64,000 bases of DNA from Nocardioides sp. S5 (lineage in GTDB: Bacteria > Actinomycetota > Actinomycetes > Propionibacteriales > Nocardioidaceae), in the NCBI RefSeq assembly GCF_017310035.1, contig NZ_CP022296.1:3472001-3536000 (forward strand). Reading direction: 5' to 3'. Under the pieces are notes generated by a model, which did no database searches, was not told the DNA's origin, and saw nothing but the letters and a program-made list of their open reading frames with translations. A program made the position numbers and the translations under genes. Below, one piece after another: positions 35,769 to 44,470 of this stretch (its first letter is position 1; each line of letters begins with the position of its first letter).

Positions 35769-36644
35769 TTAAGACAGCCTTTCCTTTGCGTAGATCGTGC
35801 GGATCAAGTCCCGACGCGATCTCGAGTCCATGAACTCGAGATCTCGCGCGCCCAGCGGGTCGATCACTTCCCTGATGAAGTCCAAGTCTGTAGTGGTCGG
35901 CGGACTGGTGATCCGGCCACCCCCGGAGATGACTGGGAAGGAGGTCGCGTCCCGGACGTCGTCGATGGCCACGCCCGAATGCAACGACTCAACCTCCAGT
36001 CCTTTGCCGGGCACGAACCAGAACACGCCCAAGTTGCTCACCACCCGATATGGTTTCCGCCCCTGCCCGCGGGACGGCTCTGGAGGTACTGCCGTCGCGA
36101 AGTCCACCTTGGTGACGAACGTGCGTCGGTCGTGCCTGGGAACGTAGATGTAGATATCCCGGTAGAAGCCGAACACATCAGGAATCCCCGTACCGCCCGC
36201 AATCATCCGGTGCGGGGGGCGTGCTTCGTCCGGGGCCTCACGTCCGAGCAGCGTGACGTTGACCCGACCTTCCGCGTCCAACTGCGCAGGACGGAAGAAC
36301 TCGCCGTGACTTCTGTGAAGTCCTTGCAGCATCAGCCGGTCCGCGGACGTCCGCGCAGCTGCGCCCCCCAAATTGGTTACCCGTGTCAACCAATACCTCC
36401 GAGAGCCGCCTCTCGAGTAGGCACTGGCAGCCGACGAGTATAGGACGACGTCTGGTGCGTGGGTCAGCCGGGCCAATGTGATGCCGACAGCCGGCAGGGA
36501 CGTGCCGAGTCCAAGGCCCCAGACACGGTCTTGGGTGACTTCTCGTGCGAGGCAGCAAACCATGAGTTCGGCAGTGGAATATTCTGTTGCGTCCGCGGGG
36601 GCGTCAGGTCCTTCGTCGGGCAGTGGGTCTCCGAGCAGCGTCAC
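35769..36644 (-). CDS. CoA-transferase/hydrolase beta subunit (IpdB-like)
   Basis: 291-residue beta subunit of a family I CoA-transferase-like enzyme. TAELMVCCLAREVTQDRVWG and SLPAVGITLARLTHAPDVVL are the usual N-terminal blocks. The remainder (RHDRRTFVTKVDFATAVPPE, YRVVSNLGVFWF) resembles the glutaconate-CoA-transferase/IpdB group rather than 3-oxoacid transferases. GTG 36644 overlaps the alpha-subunit stop (GTGA). IpdAB is a ring-opening beta-diketone hydrolase in steroid C/D-ring degradation; whether this pair is a hydrolase or a transferase cannot be decided here. Confidence 0.8.
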   Translation of the reverse strand: MTLLGDPLPDEGPDAPADATEYSTAELMVCCLAREVTQDRVWGLGLGTSLPAVGITLARLTHAPDVVLYSSAASAYSRGGSRRYWLTRVTNLGGAAARTSADRLMLQGLHRSHGEFFRPAQLDAEGRVNVTLLGREAPDEARPPHRMIAGGTGIPDVFGFYRDIYIYVPRHDRRTFVTKVDFATAVPPEPSRGQGRKPYRVVSNLGVFWFVPGKGLEVESLHSGVAIDDVRDATSFPVISGGGRITSPPTTTDLDFIREVIDPLGARDLEFMDSRSRRDLIRTIYAKERLS

Positions 36645-37471
36645 GGGCCAACTCCCCCTTCGGGCGTGTTGAAGCGCTTTCCGTACTCGGATTCGGAGGG
36701 CCCGGCCCAGTCGGCTAGCCAGTGGGTGGAAGGCGGCTTCCGCGCAAGGTCCAGATATCCGAGGAGCTCCGGGACGTCAGCGTCGTAGAGGGGGGGAAAG
36801 GCAGTGGGATGGGCTCCGTGCCGCGCGTGGACCACGTGGGAGACGCTCGAGCCTTCCAGGCTACGCGGAGACGACGGTTTAGAACCGATGCTCTCGGCCG
36901 AGATGATGACCCGCTCGGCCGCGTCGGCCAGTACCTCGTCCATCGACACCGAGTCCCCGAGCGTTGCACAGCCGAACGGATCACTGTCCGCGACGTGCAG
37001 CAGGGCCACATCAACGGTTATCGCCGGCCAAGCCACCAGGGTCGCTCCAGTATAGGGGCAGGTTACGCGACGAACGTCCGTGCGGACTTCCAGCACGTCG
37101 GACGCAGTGCTCGGTCGCGCGGGCAGAAAGGGCAGACCGCCCGCGCCCGCCCGCAGCCCTGAAGCCAGCGAAGCGATGGTCTCGACGACGATAGTCAAAT
37201 TGCCGGTCGGTTGGTAGTGAGGTGCGAGTCCTAAGTACTCGAAGCCTACGTACGGCGCCCGAACAATCGATGCCGCGCCAGCCGCGAGCAGCGCGTCCAC
37301 GTCGATGCCGCCCGTATAGGTAACGAGAGTCAGACCCTTGCGGCCCTGCCGAATTACCTCCCGCACCAGCGACATGGGCCGTCGACTCATCGGGCCACCG
37401 CCAATGCCGATTGCGGCGCCATCCGGTATAGAAGCGACTGCCTCTTCCAGCGAGCACACCTTGGAAGTCAT
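36641..37471 (-). CDS. CoA-transferase/hydrolase alpha subunit (IpdA-like)
   Basis: 276-residue alpha subunit paired with the overlapping beta gene. DGAAIGIGGGPMSRRPMSLV is the N-terminal CoA/oxyanion block, LVTYTGGIDVDALLAAGAAS the second. AWPAITVDVALLHVADSDPF is typical of IpdA/GctA-like subunits. ATG 37471 overlaps the stop of the family III CoA-transferase gene (ATGA). Part of a run of coupled genes 35769-38577. Confidence 0.82.
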   Translation of the reverse strand: MTSKVCSLEEAVASIPDGAAIGIGGGPMSRRPMSLVREVIRQGRKGLTLVTYTGGIDVDALLAAGAASIVRAPYVGFEYLGLAPHYQPTGNLTIVVETIASLASGLRAGAGGLPFLPARPSTASDVLEVRTDVRRVTCPYTGATLVAWPAITVDVALLHVADSDPFGCATLGDSVSMDEVLADAAERVIISAESIGSKPSSPRSLEGSSVSHVVHARHGAHPTAFPPLYDADVPELLGYLDLARKPPSTHWLADWAGPSESEYGKRFNTPEGGVGP

Positions 37472-38577
37472 CGGCCGTTCCCCTGGCTCTGATCATCGAG
37501 TGCCGCGCTCGCCGCGCCCGAACGACGTGCGGCCAACCACTGGAGGACGCCGTCTGTGTCCTGCCCGAGCGCAGGCGCCGGTGAGAGCTCTGCACCGGGA
37601 GACCTGCTCCCGGTCGAGAACAATGTCGCTGGGATTTCGTCCAGTGACGGCAGGGAGCGAACTTGGGCTATCGGTAGTCGCTTCGAGCGTCCGATCTCGA
37701 GCCACCTGGACAGGTCCTGTGCGGCGACTATTCGGGCAAGCAACCGATTCACGTCTGCCACGGCCCCGTCCCTTTTCTCCGGATTCCGATAGGCGACCAG
37801 ATTCCGATCAGCGATGGCATCGACGAGCCGGAACCAATAGTGCGGCTCGATGCACGCGATGGCGACCTGTCGGTCATCGCGCGTGCGGAAGGTGCCGTAC
37901 GCGGCGCGCTCTTGGAGGGCACGCGCCCCCCGGGGTCCTCCGGCCAGCTCGCCTATTCCAAGAGCATTTGCTTCAGCGGCATATCTTCCCAGCCAGGAAG
38001 CCCCCACGTCCTGCATGCCCACTACGACGTGTGAGCCCTCTCCCGTGGTCACTGCCCTTAGAGCCGCCCCGACGCAGGCAACCACGGTAACGGTCGCCGC
38101 CGCGAGGTCCAGAGTCGCCAGCCGCGGTGCCGTACCGGCGTCGGAGTGGTGAAACGAGAGCAGGCCACTTTCCGCTTGGACCGTCAGGTCATGTCCCGGC
38201 TTGTGGGGGTGACGAGAGTCTGCCCGCAGCGACACGAGTGAGCAGCGGGGGTTGGCCCGCCGGATCGCCGCGTACGTGACCCCGAGGCGGTTGGCAGCTT
38301 CCTCACGAAAATTCTCCACCACCACGTCGCCGACTGATACGAGGTCGTGTAGCGCAGTCCGCCCCTTCTCGGCCTTAAGGTCCAGGACGACACTCTCCTT
38401 CCCCCGGTTCAGCCACTCGTGGCTTCCAGGGATGAGCTGTCGCACAGGATCTCCACCGGGCCGCTCTACCTTGATGACACGGGCTCCGAGCTCGGCCAGG
38501 AGCAGCGTGCTGTAGCACCCGGGCGTGAGCTGCCCGAGGTCCACAACAATGACTCCTTCCAGCGGATGCCAACTCAT
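37468..38577 (-). CDS. CaiB/BaiF family III CoA-transferase
   Basis: 369-residue family III CoA-transferase, which swaps CoA through an aspartyl-CoA anhydride. GVIVVDLGQLTPGCYSTLLL and LAELGARVIKVERPGGD form the N-terminal Rossmann part. LNRGKESVVLDLKAEKGRT is the conserved CoA contact, and Asp130 in KPGHDLTVQAESGL is the catalytic residue. A little shorter than the usual 390-410 residues. ATG 38577 overlaps the LivM stop. It could load CoA on the imported acid from a recycled donor such as succinyl- or acetyl-CoA. Confidence 0.9.
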   Translation of the reverse strand: MSWHPLEGVIVVDLGQLTPGCYSTLLLAELGARVIKVERPGGDPVRQLIPGSHEWLNRGKESVVLDLKAEKGRTALHDLVSVGDVVVENFREEAANRLGVTYAAIRRANPRCSLVSLRADSRHPHKPGHDLTVQAESGLLSFHHSDAGTAPRLATLDLAAATVTVVACVGAALRAVTTGEGSHVVVGMQDVGASWLGRYAAEANALGIGELAGGPRGARALQERAAYGTFRTRDDRQVAIACIEPHYWFRLVDAIADRNLVAYRNPEKRDGAVADVNRLLARIVAAQDLSRWLEIGRSKRLPIAQVRSLPSLDEIPATLFSTGSRSPGAELSPAPALGQDTDGVLQWLAARRSGAASAALDDQSQGNGR

Positions 38578-39569
38578 GCTCGCCGACCAGACCGTAGACG
38601 AGAGCCCAGGCCGGCCAGGCCACCCGGCAATAGAAGGATCACAGCCACGACCGCCAGACCGAAGATCACGAACGCCAGACCGGGCAGTTCGGCGAACTCC
38701 GCGCGGAGCACCTCCACCACCGGCACCGCGACAAGGGGACCAATGAGCGGACCGTAACGCGTCCCCGCGCCGCCGATCACAGTGTAGAGAACGATCTGGA
38801 TAACCAGAGTGACCCCGGCGAACGTCAACGGGTCGACGTACCCAATGAAGAGGCCGTAGAACGCGCCCGCAATGGCCGTGAAGCCAGCGCTCAGGGCGCC
38901 GGCTGCGAGCCGAACGCGCAGGGGTGCAACGCCGATTCCGCTCGCGGCGACCTCATTCGATGCGACTGCTCGAAACTCCAGACCCAATCGACGCGGCCAG
39001 ACGTACAGGACGACGAGAAGGGTGACCACGTTCAAGCCCAGCAGGACGAAGAAGAAGCCGCGGGTGTCCAGGTCGAGCGGAGAACTTAGCCACACAATCC
39101 CAGCATGCCCGCCCAAAGCTTCCGTTCCCTGGACCGCGAGAAGCCCGACTTCGCCGACGGCGAGCGTTAGGAGAGCGAAGGACAGGTGTTTCAGGCCGAA
39201 CCGCTCCCCCAGCGCATCGAGGAGTGAGGAAAATGCGACGGCCATTACGACAGCGACGGCGACAGCAGCGAAGAATGGCCACCCGTGTTCTCCGCTGAGG
39301 ATGACGGTGGAGTAAGCACCACAACCTATGTACAGGCCGTGCGCAAAGCTGAACTGCCCGGCTAGGCCACCCTGGATGTGCCATGCCTGACACAGTGCGC
39401 CGAACACGAGTGCCGTCACTGCAATACCAAGTTGGTATTCCGGCAGCAGAAGTCCGAGGGCCGTGGCGGCCGAGAGGATCCCCACCCAGGCGGCGACCCT
39501 GGTCCAGGGGCGCGACCGCGGCCGGGTTCTCTCGACCCTGACCTCGGCCACGGATTCGGTTTGTATCAT
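38574..39569 (-). CDS. livM: Branched-chain-type ABC transporter permease LivM
   Basis: 331-residue inner-membrane permease. About eight to nine hydrophobic segments follow a basic N-terminus (RVERTRPRSRPW). GLAGQFSFAHGLYIGCGAYS is the LivM signature and ASNEVAASGIGVAPLRVRLA the EAA-like cytoplasmic loop that docks the ATPase. ATG 39569 overlaps the LivH stop (ATGA). With LivH it forms the pore of the importer encoded here; given the gene company the cargo is more likely a carboxylic acid than an amino acid. Confidence 0.92.
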   Translation of the reverse strand: MIQTESVAEVRVERTRPRSRPWTRVAAWVGILSAATALGLLLPEYQLGIAVTALVFGALCQAWHIQGGLAGQFSFAHGLYIGCGAYSTVILSGEHGWPFFAAVAVAVVMAVAFSSLLDALGERFGLKHLSFALLTLAVGEVGLLAVQGTEALGGHAGIVWLSSPLDLDTRGFFFVLLGLNVVTLLVVLYVWPRRLGLEFRAVASNEVAASGIGVAPLRVRLAAGALSAGFTAIAGAFYGLFIGYVDPLTFAGVTLVIQIVLYTVIGGAGTRYGPLIGPLVAVPVVEVLRAEFAELPGLAFVIFGLAVVAVILLLPGGLAGLGSRLRSGRRA

Positions 39570-40429
39570 CGATTGCTCACCAGCCCGCCGGGTTTGATCA
39601 TGAGAACGACACCAAAGACGATGAACGGCAGCATGGCTGCGACAGTCGAGCCGAAGAAGGCCGCCCCCAGGGATTCCGCGACGCCCACGACCAACGCGGC
39701 CACGAACGTCCCCTCGAAGCTGCCCAAGCCACCCAGCACCACGATAATCAGCGCGATCAGCGTGTAGTGCAGGCCGGCGCTCGTCGAGAGAACGGCCGTG
39801 GGCGACAGGAGCACCCCCGCCACCGCCACCGCCGCCAGAGACAGACCCATTGCGGGCGCCCTCACCCGCTCGATCGATATACCGCACAGAGCGGCTGCTT
39901 TGCCGTTCTCGTGCACGGCGCGGATTGAGCGTCCGAAGTTGGTTCTGTGCAGCATCCAGAAGAAGAGGATGGTCAGGATCATGGAGCTGACGGCGGCGAT
40001 GAGCACTGCTACGCGGAGGGACACCGGACCAAGGGAGATGACGTCCGCCCGGACGGAGCTGGAGACTCGCTGCCGGTCAGCCCCGAACGTCATCAACAGC
40101 GCACTGTCAATGACGAACAGCAACCCCAATGTGAGTTGAGCCGCGAGAAGAACGTTCCGCCCGATGAGCGGTCGGAGGAGTGTGATGTAGAGGATGTATC
40201 CGAGGGCGAAGAACGCTGGCAGAACGATAAGGGCTGCCCAGTACGGTTCCCCAATGTCGAAGGACCTCTGCAACTGCAGGATCGCGTAAAGGGAAAGCAC
40301 AAGGAAGCTGCCGTGCCCAAAGTTGATCAAGCCGGTCACGCTGTAGAGGAGGTTGAATCCTAGGCCGATGATGCTGTACGTAGCGCCGAGGAGAAGGCCG
40401 TGGAAGAGTGCCTGAAGAAAGAGTTCCAT
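39566..40429 (-). CDS. livH: Branched-chain-type ABC transporter permease LivH
   Basis: 287-residue permease with about eight membrane segments. The start MELFLQALFHGLLLGATYSI and the block SVTGLINFGHGSFLVLSLYA are LivH hallmarks. GKAAALCGISIERVRAPAMG is the ATPase-docking loop and LGGLGSFEGTFVAALVVGVA the late conserved segment. Preceded by LivF 9 bases upstream, followed by LivM with overlap. Confidence 0.92.
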   Translation of the reverse strand: MELFLQALFHGLLLGATYSIIGLGFNLLYSVTGLINFGHGSFLVLSLYAILQLQRSFDIGEPYWAALIVLPAFFALGYILYITLLRPLIGRNVLLAAQLTLGLLFVIDSALLMTFGADRQRVSSSVRADVISLGPVSLRVAVLIAAVSSMILTILFFWMLHRTNFGRSIRAVHENGKAAALCGISIERVRAPAMGLSLAAVAVAGVLLSPTAVLSTSAGLHYTLIALIIVVLGGLGSFEGTFVAALVVGVAESLGAAFFGSTVAAMLPFIVFGVVLMIKPGGLVSNR

Positions 40430-40438
40430 ACCGAGCCA

Positions 40439-41143
40439 CTAACTCCCGAAGTAAGCTTGACTGAGGTTTCCCTCATCGCGCAGTTCCTGCGCGGTTCCGG
40501 ACATGACTACGCGACCCTGATCGAGGACGTAGCCGCGGTCTGCTAGGCCGAGCCCGGCGGTGACGTTCTGCTCGATCATCAGCACGGTCAAGCCTTGCCG
40601 TCGCAACACGGCCAAGGTCTCGATGATTCGTTCCACGATGAGCGGTGCAAGCCCGAGCGAGGGCTCATCGAGGATCAGCAACTGCGGGGACGCCATCAGG
40701 GACCGACCGATGCTCAGCATCTGCTGTTCGCCACCGGACAATGATCCGGCCTGCTGCCGGCGTCTGTCTTCGAGTTGTGGGAAAAGAGAGAATACGCGCT
40801 CGAGGTTTTCGTTCCGGTTCTGGCGGGAACGCCTGTGGGAGCTGCCTACGAGGAGGTTCTCGAGCACAGACATGTTCGGGAACAATAGCCGCCCCTCGGG
40901 CACCTGGACGACCCCTTGGCCCACGATCGCCGGAGCGGACAGACCCGACAGCGACACGCCATTCCAACTGACGGTCCCCTCAGTTCGCGGGCCGACACCG
41001 CTGATGGCGTCGACGAGGGTGGACTTTCCTGCGTTGTTGGCGCCGAGAACGACCACAATTTCTTGAGGCGCGACGGTGAGGCAGACGTCGTGAAGGACGG
41101 GAATGTCGCCATACCACGCATTCATGCCCCTTACTTCCAGCAT
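40439..41143 (-). CDS. livF: Branched-chain-type ABC transporter ATPase LivF
   Basis: 234-residue ATPase: Walker A GANNAGKST at 34-42 (Asn-Asn rather than the usual Asn-Gly), signature SLSGGEQQMLSIGR, Walker B LLILDEPSLGLAP and the H-loop region VLMIEQNV, where LivF has Gln instead of His. ATG 41143 is preferred to the ATG two codons earlier because GGGAG lies 6 bases before it. It energises import together with LivG. Confidence 0.92.
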   Translation of the reverse strand: MLEVRGMNAWYGDIPVLHDVCLTVAPQEIVVVLGANNAGKSTLVDAISGVGPRTEGTVSWNGVSLSGLSAPAIVGQGVVQVPEGRLLFPNMSVLENLLVGSSHRRSRQNRNENLERVFSLFPQLEDRRRQQAGSLSGGEQQMLSIGRSLMASPQLLILDEPSLGLAPLIVERIIETLAVLRRQGLTVLMIEQNVTAGLGLADRGYVLDQGRVVMSGTAQELRDEGNLSQAYFGS

Positions 41144-41170
41144 GGACATCTCCCGACGGACTCAAAGGAG

Positions 41171-41914
41171 TTATGCATCGTGTTTGTACTCCAGTCCTAG
41201 ATACGATTCACGGACGGCCGGATCCCGGACGATCTCTTCAGGGGTTCCGTCGGCGAGGACCTTCCCGAAGTTGAGCACGATGACTCGATCGACGATCTGC
41301 CACAACAGGGGAAGCACGTGCTCGACGATTAACACTGTGGTGCCGCTACGGTGCAGCTCGTTGATAAGGCCGATGGGTCCTACTGCCTGCTCACGGTTCA
41401 GTCCGGCGAGGGGTTCGTCCATGACCAGCATGCTCGGACGAGCAGCGATGCACTTGGCGAGTTCCAGGTGCCGCCTGTCAGGCAGGGACAACTCGGCCGG
41501 GTAGACGTCAAGACTTGGCCCGAGCCCCATCCGGTTGACGATCTCCGACAATGTCCCAGTATCCCCCTCGTCGCGGACACGGCGGGCCGCAAGCGCCAGC
41601 GTCAGGGTCTCACGCACGGTGAGCGAGTCGAACAGGGCGGAGTCCTGGCCCGCCCGGACGAGGCCAGCCCGAGCCCGGCGCCAGGCGGGCCGTCGAGTCA
41701 CCTCCTGTCCCTCGAGTATCACGCTGCCGGCATCCGGCCGCTGGTATCCACTGATCAGGCTGAGTAGGGTCGACTTTCCCGCCCCATTCGGTCCGATAAC
41801 GCCGACGCTTTCGCCCGGTTCGATTGAGAAAGTCGTTTCGGACAACGCCTGGAGTCCGCCGAAGGCCTTTGAGATCCCACGGACCTCGAGTGCTGGAGCT
41901 GACACAGATATCAC
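41171..41914 (-). CDS. livG: Branched-chain-type ABC transporter ATPase LivG
   Basis: 247-residue ATPase. Walker A GPNGAGKST is at 41-49, the Q-loop Gln at about 90, Walker B MLVMDEPLAGLNRE at 162-175 and VLIVEHVLPLL the H-loop. The ABC signature reads LSLPDRRHLELAK at 142-154 instead of LSxGQQR, so the two Gly of the consensus are missing; LivF keeps a canonical signature, so one of the two composite ATP sites is probably degenerate. GTG 41914 overlaps the stop of the upstream dehydrogenase (GTGA). Confidence 0.9.
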   Translation of the reverse strand: MISVSAPALEVRGISKAFGGLQALSETTFSIEPGESVGVIGPNGAGKSTLLSLISGYQRPDAGSVILEGQEVTRRPAWRRARAGLVRAGQDSALFDSLTVRETLTLALAARRVRDEGDTGTLSEIVNRMGLGPSLDVYPAELSLPDRRHLELAKCIAARPSMLVMDEPLAGLNREQAVGPIGLINELHRSGTTVLIVEHVLPLLWQIVDRVIVLNFGKVLADGTPEEIVRDPAVRESYLGLEYKHDA

Positions 41915-43065
41915 TCCGTCCGCAGCCCGAGTTTGCGCGCGATGATTCGCTTCTGAACCTCATAGCTCCCCACCGTGACCGGTGCAATAAAGGCGTCGAT
42001 GGCCATGCGGGCAACAGGCAGCTCGTCCTTCACCAGCCCCCACCCGCCGCCGATGTGCAGCGCCATCTGGCTCACTTTCTCGGCGGTCTGCGTGGAAAGC
42101 AACTTGGCTGCGGACACATCGAGCATGAGATCCTTGATGGGAAGACCTTCGTCCCACATCCACGCCGCGCGGTACGTCAGCCAGCGGACCGCCTCAATCG
42201 CCACATGCGCATCGGCAAACTGGAAAGCAATGCTCTGGAAATCCCCGATACGCTTTCCAAACTGCTCTCTCGTGGTCGCATACTCCATGGCCCACGAGAA
42301 AGCGTGCTGCGAGTGTCCCAGCCAACGGGCAGCAACGAGGATGCGCTCCTTATTGAAGGTGGCCATGATCTCGCGGAAGCCAGCATCTAGGCGCCGACTC
42401 TCCGGCACCTCGACGTCCTGCAAGAACAGCTGGCTCGTCGGTGCCGGCCGGTTTGCCCACATGTCCATCTTCTTAACCCGGAATCCTGGTGCGTCCGTGT
42501 CCACGATAAAGAAGCGCATGCCATCTATACCTTCGGCCTCGTCCGTGCGCGCGAGGACCAACGACTGCTGCGCGTACTCGCCGAGAGTGATGAAGCACTT
42601 CTCTCCGGACAGAAGCCACGTGTCGGGGCCATTGCGACGGGCCGTTGTGCGCACGTTGCTGACGTCGCTGCCTGCCGTCGGCTCGGTAATGGCCATGGCC
42701 AGGATCTTTTCGCCTCTGAGTACGGGCGGGACGAACTCCTGCTGCTGCTCTTGGGAGGCGAAGTTCCACAGGATGCTCGGCGCCAGCGACCCCTGGAGGA
42801 TGAGCCCGACCGCAAGATTGGGATTCACCTTCGCCATCTCTTCCGTGAAGATGACTTCCTCTGTAGCGCCCAGGCCCAAACCGCCAAGACTCGTAGGGGC
42901 AGCGATCCCCATGAGTCCCTGCTCGTAAGCGAGAGACAACAATTCCAGGGGGAACTCCGCCTTCTCGTCGGCCTCACGCCACCTGGGTTCGATCTCGCGA
43001 CGTGCGAACTCCGCCGCGACCTTTCTCATTTCTTCTTGGTCGGGGTTGAGACTGAATGACAACAT
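41911..43065 (-). CDS. Acyl-CoA dehydrogenase
   Basis: 384-residue acyl-CoA dehydrogenase: PDQEEMRKVAAEFARREIEP (N-helix), ILAMAITEPTAGSDVSNVRT (FAD/substrate loop), WLLSGEKCFITLGEYAQQS (middle domain), YATTREQFGKRIGDFQSIAF (C-terminal FAD contact) and APVTVGSYEVQKRIIARKLG near the end. Its closest resemblance is to the short/medium-chain group rather than to the two flanking paralogues that end VLGLPR. Last gene before the ABC ATPases, overlapping LivG; 53 bases after the cyclase gene. Confidence 0.9.
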   Translation of the reverse strand: MLSFSLNPDQEEMRKVAAEFARREIEPRWREADEKAEFPLELLSLAYEQGLMGIAAPTSLGGLGLGATEEVIFTEEMAKVNPNLAVGLILQGSLAPSILWNFASQEQQQEFVPPVLRGEKILAMAITEPTAGSDVSNVRTTARRNGPDTWLLSGEKCFITLGEYAQQSLVLARTDEAEGIDGMRFFIVDTDAPGFRVKKMDMWANRPAPTSQLFLQDVEVPESRRLDAGFREIMATFNKERILVAARWLGHSQHAFSWAMEYATTREQFGKRIGDFQSIAFQFADAHVAIEAVRWLTYRAAWMWDEGLPIKDLMLDVSAAKLLSTQTAEKVSQMALHIGGGWGLVKDELPVARMAIDAFIAPVTVGSYEVQKRIIARKLGLRTE

Positions 43066-43118
43066 CGAATTGCCTCTCGACTTCCGCTAGCTAGTTCGGC
43101 TCTAGGCAGACCGTGGCC

Positions 43119-44051
43119 TTAGATGACCACGAGGGGATTGGTAGGGCTGCCCGTTCCACCTTTGATGGGCAAGGGTGCGGCCATGAAGAGGACCTCTCGT
43201 TCACCGCATGCCGCGACCTCCTCCAAGTCCGCCGCCTCGACGAAGTAGATGCCATGATCCCTGATGAGTTCCAGGTGGACCGGAGCAACTTTTCGCTCGA
43301 TCGACGTGTCCCAAGGGACGGCTTCGATCGCCAGGTTGTCGGAGAGGATGACGGCGACGTCGTACCGGGCCAGGAAGCGGCCCCCACTGACGCTCAGTCC
43401 AGGCCACCCGTGCACGTCCGCGACGCCTTCCCGGAAATCCTTGAGAAAGCCGGTGCGGATCAGAACGGCGTCACCGGGCTGCAGCGTGAGTCCGTCGCGC
43501 TCCAGGGACTGAGCTAACATGTCATCTGTGATTTGGAAGCCGGGTTCCAGATGGTCGCGGCCGAGATCGCGAGGAATGTCGATGAAGATTCCCCGGGTGA
43601 CGATACCCTTGACATTCTCGATCCCCAGGCGGCGAGCCCCCGAAGTGCTCCTGACCTCCGAACGAGAGAATCCGTTGTACATCTGGCCCTGATCCCAGAT
43701 GTGCCCCAACGCGTCCATGTGCGTCCCGACCTGGGTCCCCGTAATGAGGAAGGAGTCGGCCATCTCAGCGCCCCCCTCGGCCTTCGCGCCAGCAAGGTAT
43801 GCACCCCCGTCAACGCTCATGAGATGTATAGGTGGCTGACGGGGTGGGGCAAGGGGAAGACCTCGACGACCCAGCTCGAGCCCGAGGGCCAGCACGCGTC
43901 CCTGCTTCACCGCTGCCACGCCGCGACGAACCGCCGCAGCATCGATCAGATTGAGCGCTCCGCGCTGGTCGTCCGGCCCCCACCTGCCCCAGTTTCCAGG
44001 CCGCGTCTGTCCCTGCTGTCCGTCCCCACTCACGTGTCGGTCCTCTCTCAT
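43119..44051 (-). CDS. Cyclase-family hydrolase (kynurenine-formamidase-like)
   Basis: 310-residue metal-dependent hydrolase of the cyclase family. TGTQVGTHMDALGHIWD supplies the metal ligands His111, Asp113 and His117. LQPGDAVLIRTGFLKDF and DNLAIEAVPWDTS are other conserved parts, and FVEAADLEEVA carries the late acidic residue. Members open amide, lactone or cyclic diketone bonds. ATG 44051 has GGAGG 5-6 bases upstream and overlaps the DUF35 stop (ATGA); a GTG six codons on is possible. Hydrolysis of a lactone made by the divergent monooxygenase would be a sensible role but is inference. Confidence 0.87.
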   Translation of the reverse strand: MREDRHVSGDGQQGQTRPGNWGRWGPDDQRGALNLIDAAAVRRGVAAVKQGRVLALGLELGRRGLPLAPPRQPPIHLMSVDGGAYLAGAKAEGGAEMADSFLITGTQVGTHMDALGHIWDQGQMYNGFSRSEVRSTSGARRLGIENVKGIVTRGIFIDIPRDLGRDHLEPGFQITDDMLAQSLERDGLTLQPGDAVLIRTGFLKDFREGVADVHGWPGLSVSGGRFLARYDVAVILSDNLAIEAVPWDTSIERKVAPVHLELIRDHGIYFVEAADLEEVAACGEREVLFMAAPLPIKGGTGSPTNPLVVI

Positions 44052-44464
44052 GCGTGCCTCCGAAATGCCAACAACGGCATGCCGCTGCCTTCCATCGGGT
44101 CTTGCACTTCGGCGTCCACGCGCGTATCCGGCAGCGGCCGGTCGGCCGCATCCGCCGGCAAGTAGTGGGCCATGACGGTGGGCCCCTCGTCCAGCCGGAC
44201 GAGGACGACCCAGTACGGGGTCCTGGCCTTGAACTCGGCGGAAGGCGCTCGGTGGACCTCGGTCGATGACCAAACCGAGCCCCTTCCCGAGACCGGAACC
44301 CACGAGAGCTCCGTGCCGTGGCAACGCGGGCAGCAGATGCGAGGCATAAAGATGTGCGTTCCGCAGCGGCTGCAGCGCTGCACGCTCAGCTGACCCTCGC
44401 GCAACGACTGCCAGTAGGGTCCGGTGACCCCCTTGACCTCTTCCTGAACCGACGACCTACCCAC
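44048..44464 (-). CDS. DUF35 zinc-ribbon/OB-fold protein (aldolase/thiolase partner)
   Basis: 138 residues: an N-terminal helix (VTGPYWQSLREGQL), a zinc ribbon CSRCG...CPRC with Cys31, Cys34, Cys45 and Cys48, then an OB fold (SVWSSTEVHRAPSAEFKART). Such proteins bind the neighbouring thiolase-fold enzyme, as ChsH2 does with the retro-aldolase Ltp2. GTG 44464 has GAGGAATC just upstream. Seven bases after the thiolase-fold gene at 44471, so a complex is very likely. Confidence 0.9.
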   Translation of the reverse strand: MGRSSVQEEVKGVTGPYWQSLREGQLSVQRCSRCGTHIFMPRICCPRCHGTELSWVPVSGRGSVWSSTEVHRAPSAEFKARTPYWVVLVRLDEGPTVMAHYLPADAADRPLPDTRVDAEVQDPMEGSGMPLLAFRRHA

Positions 44465-44470
44465 GATTCC

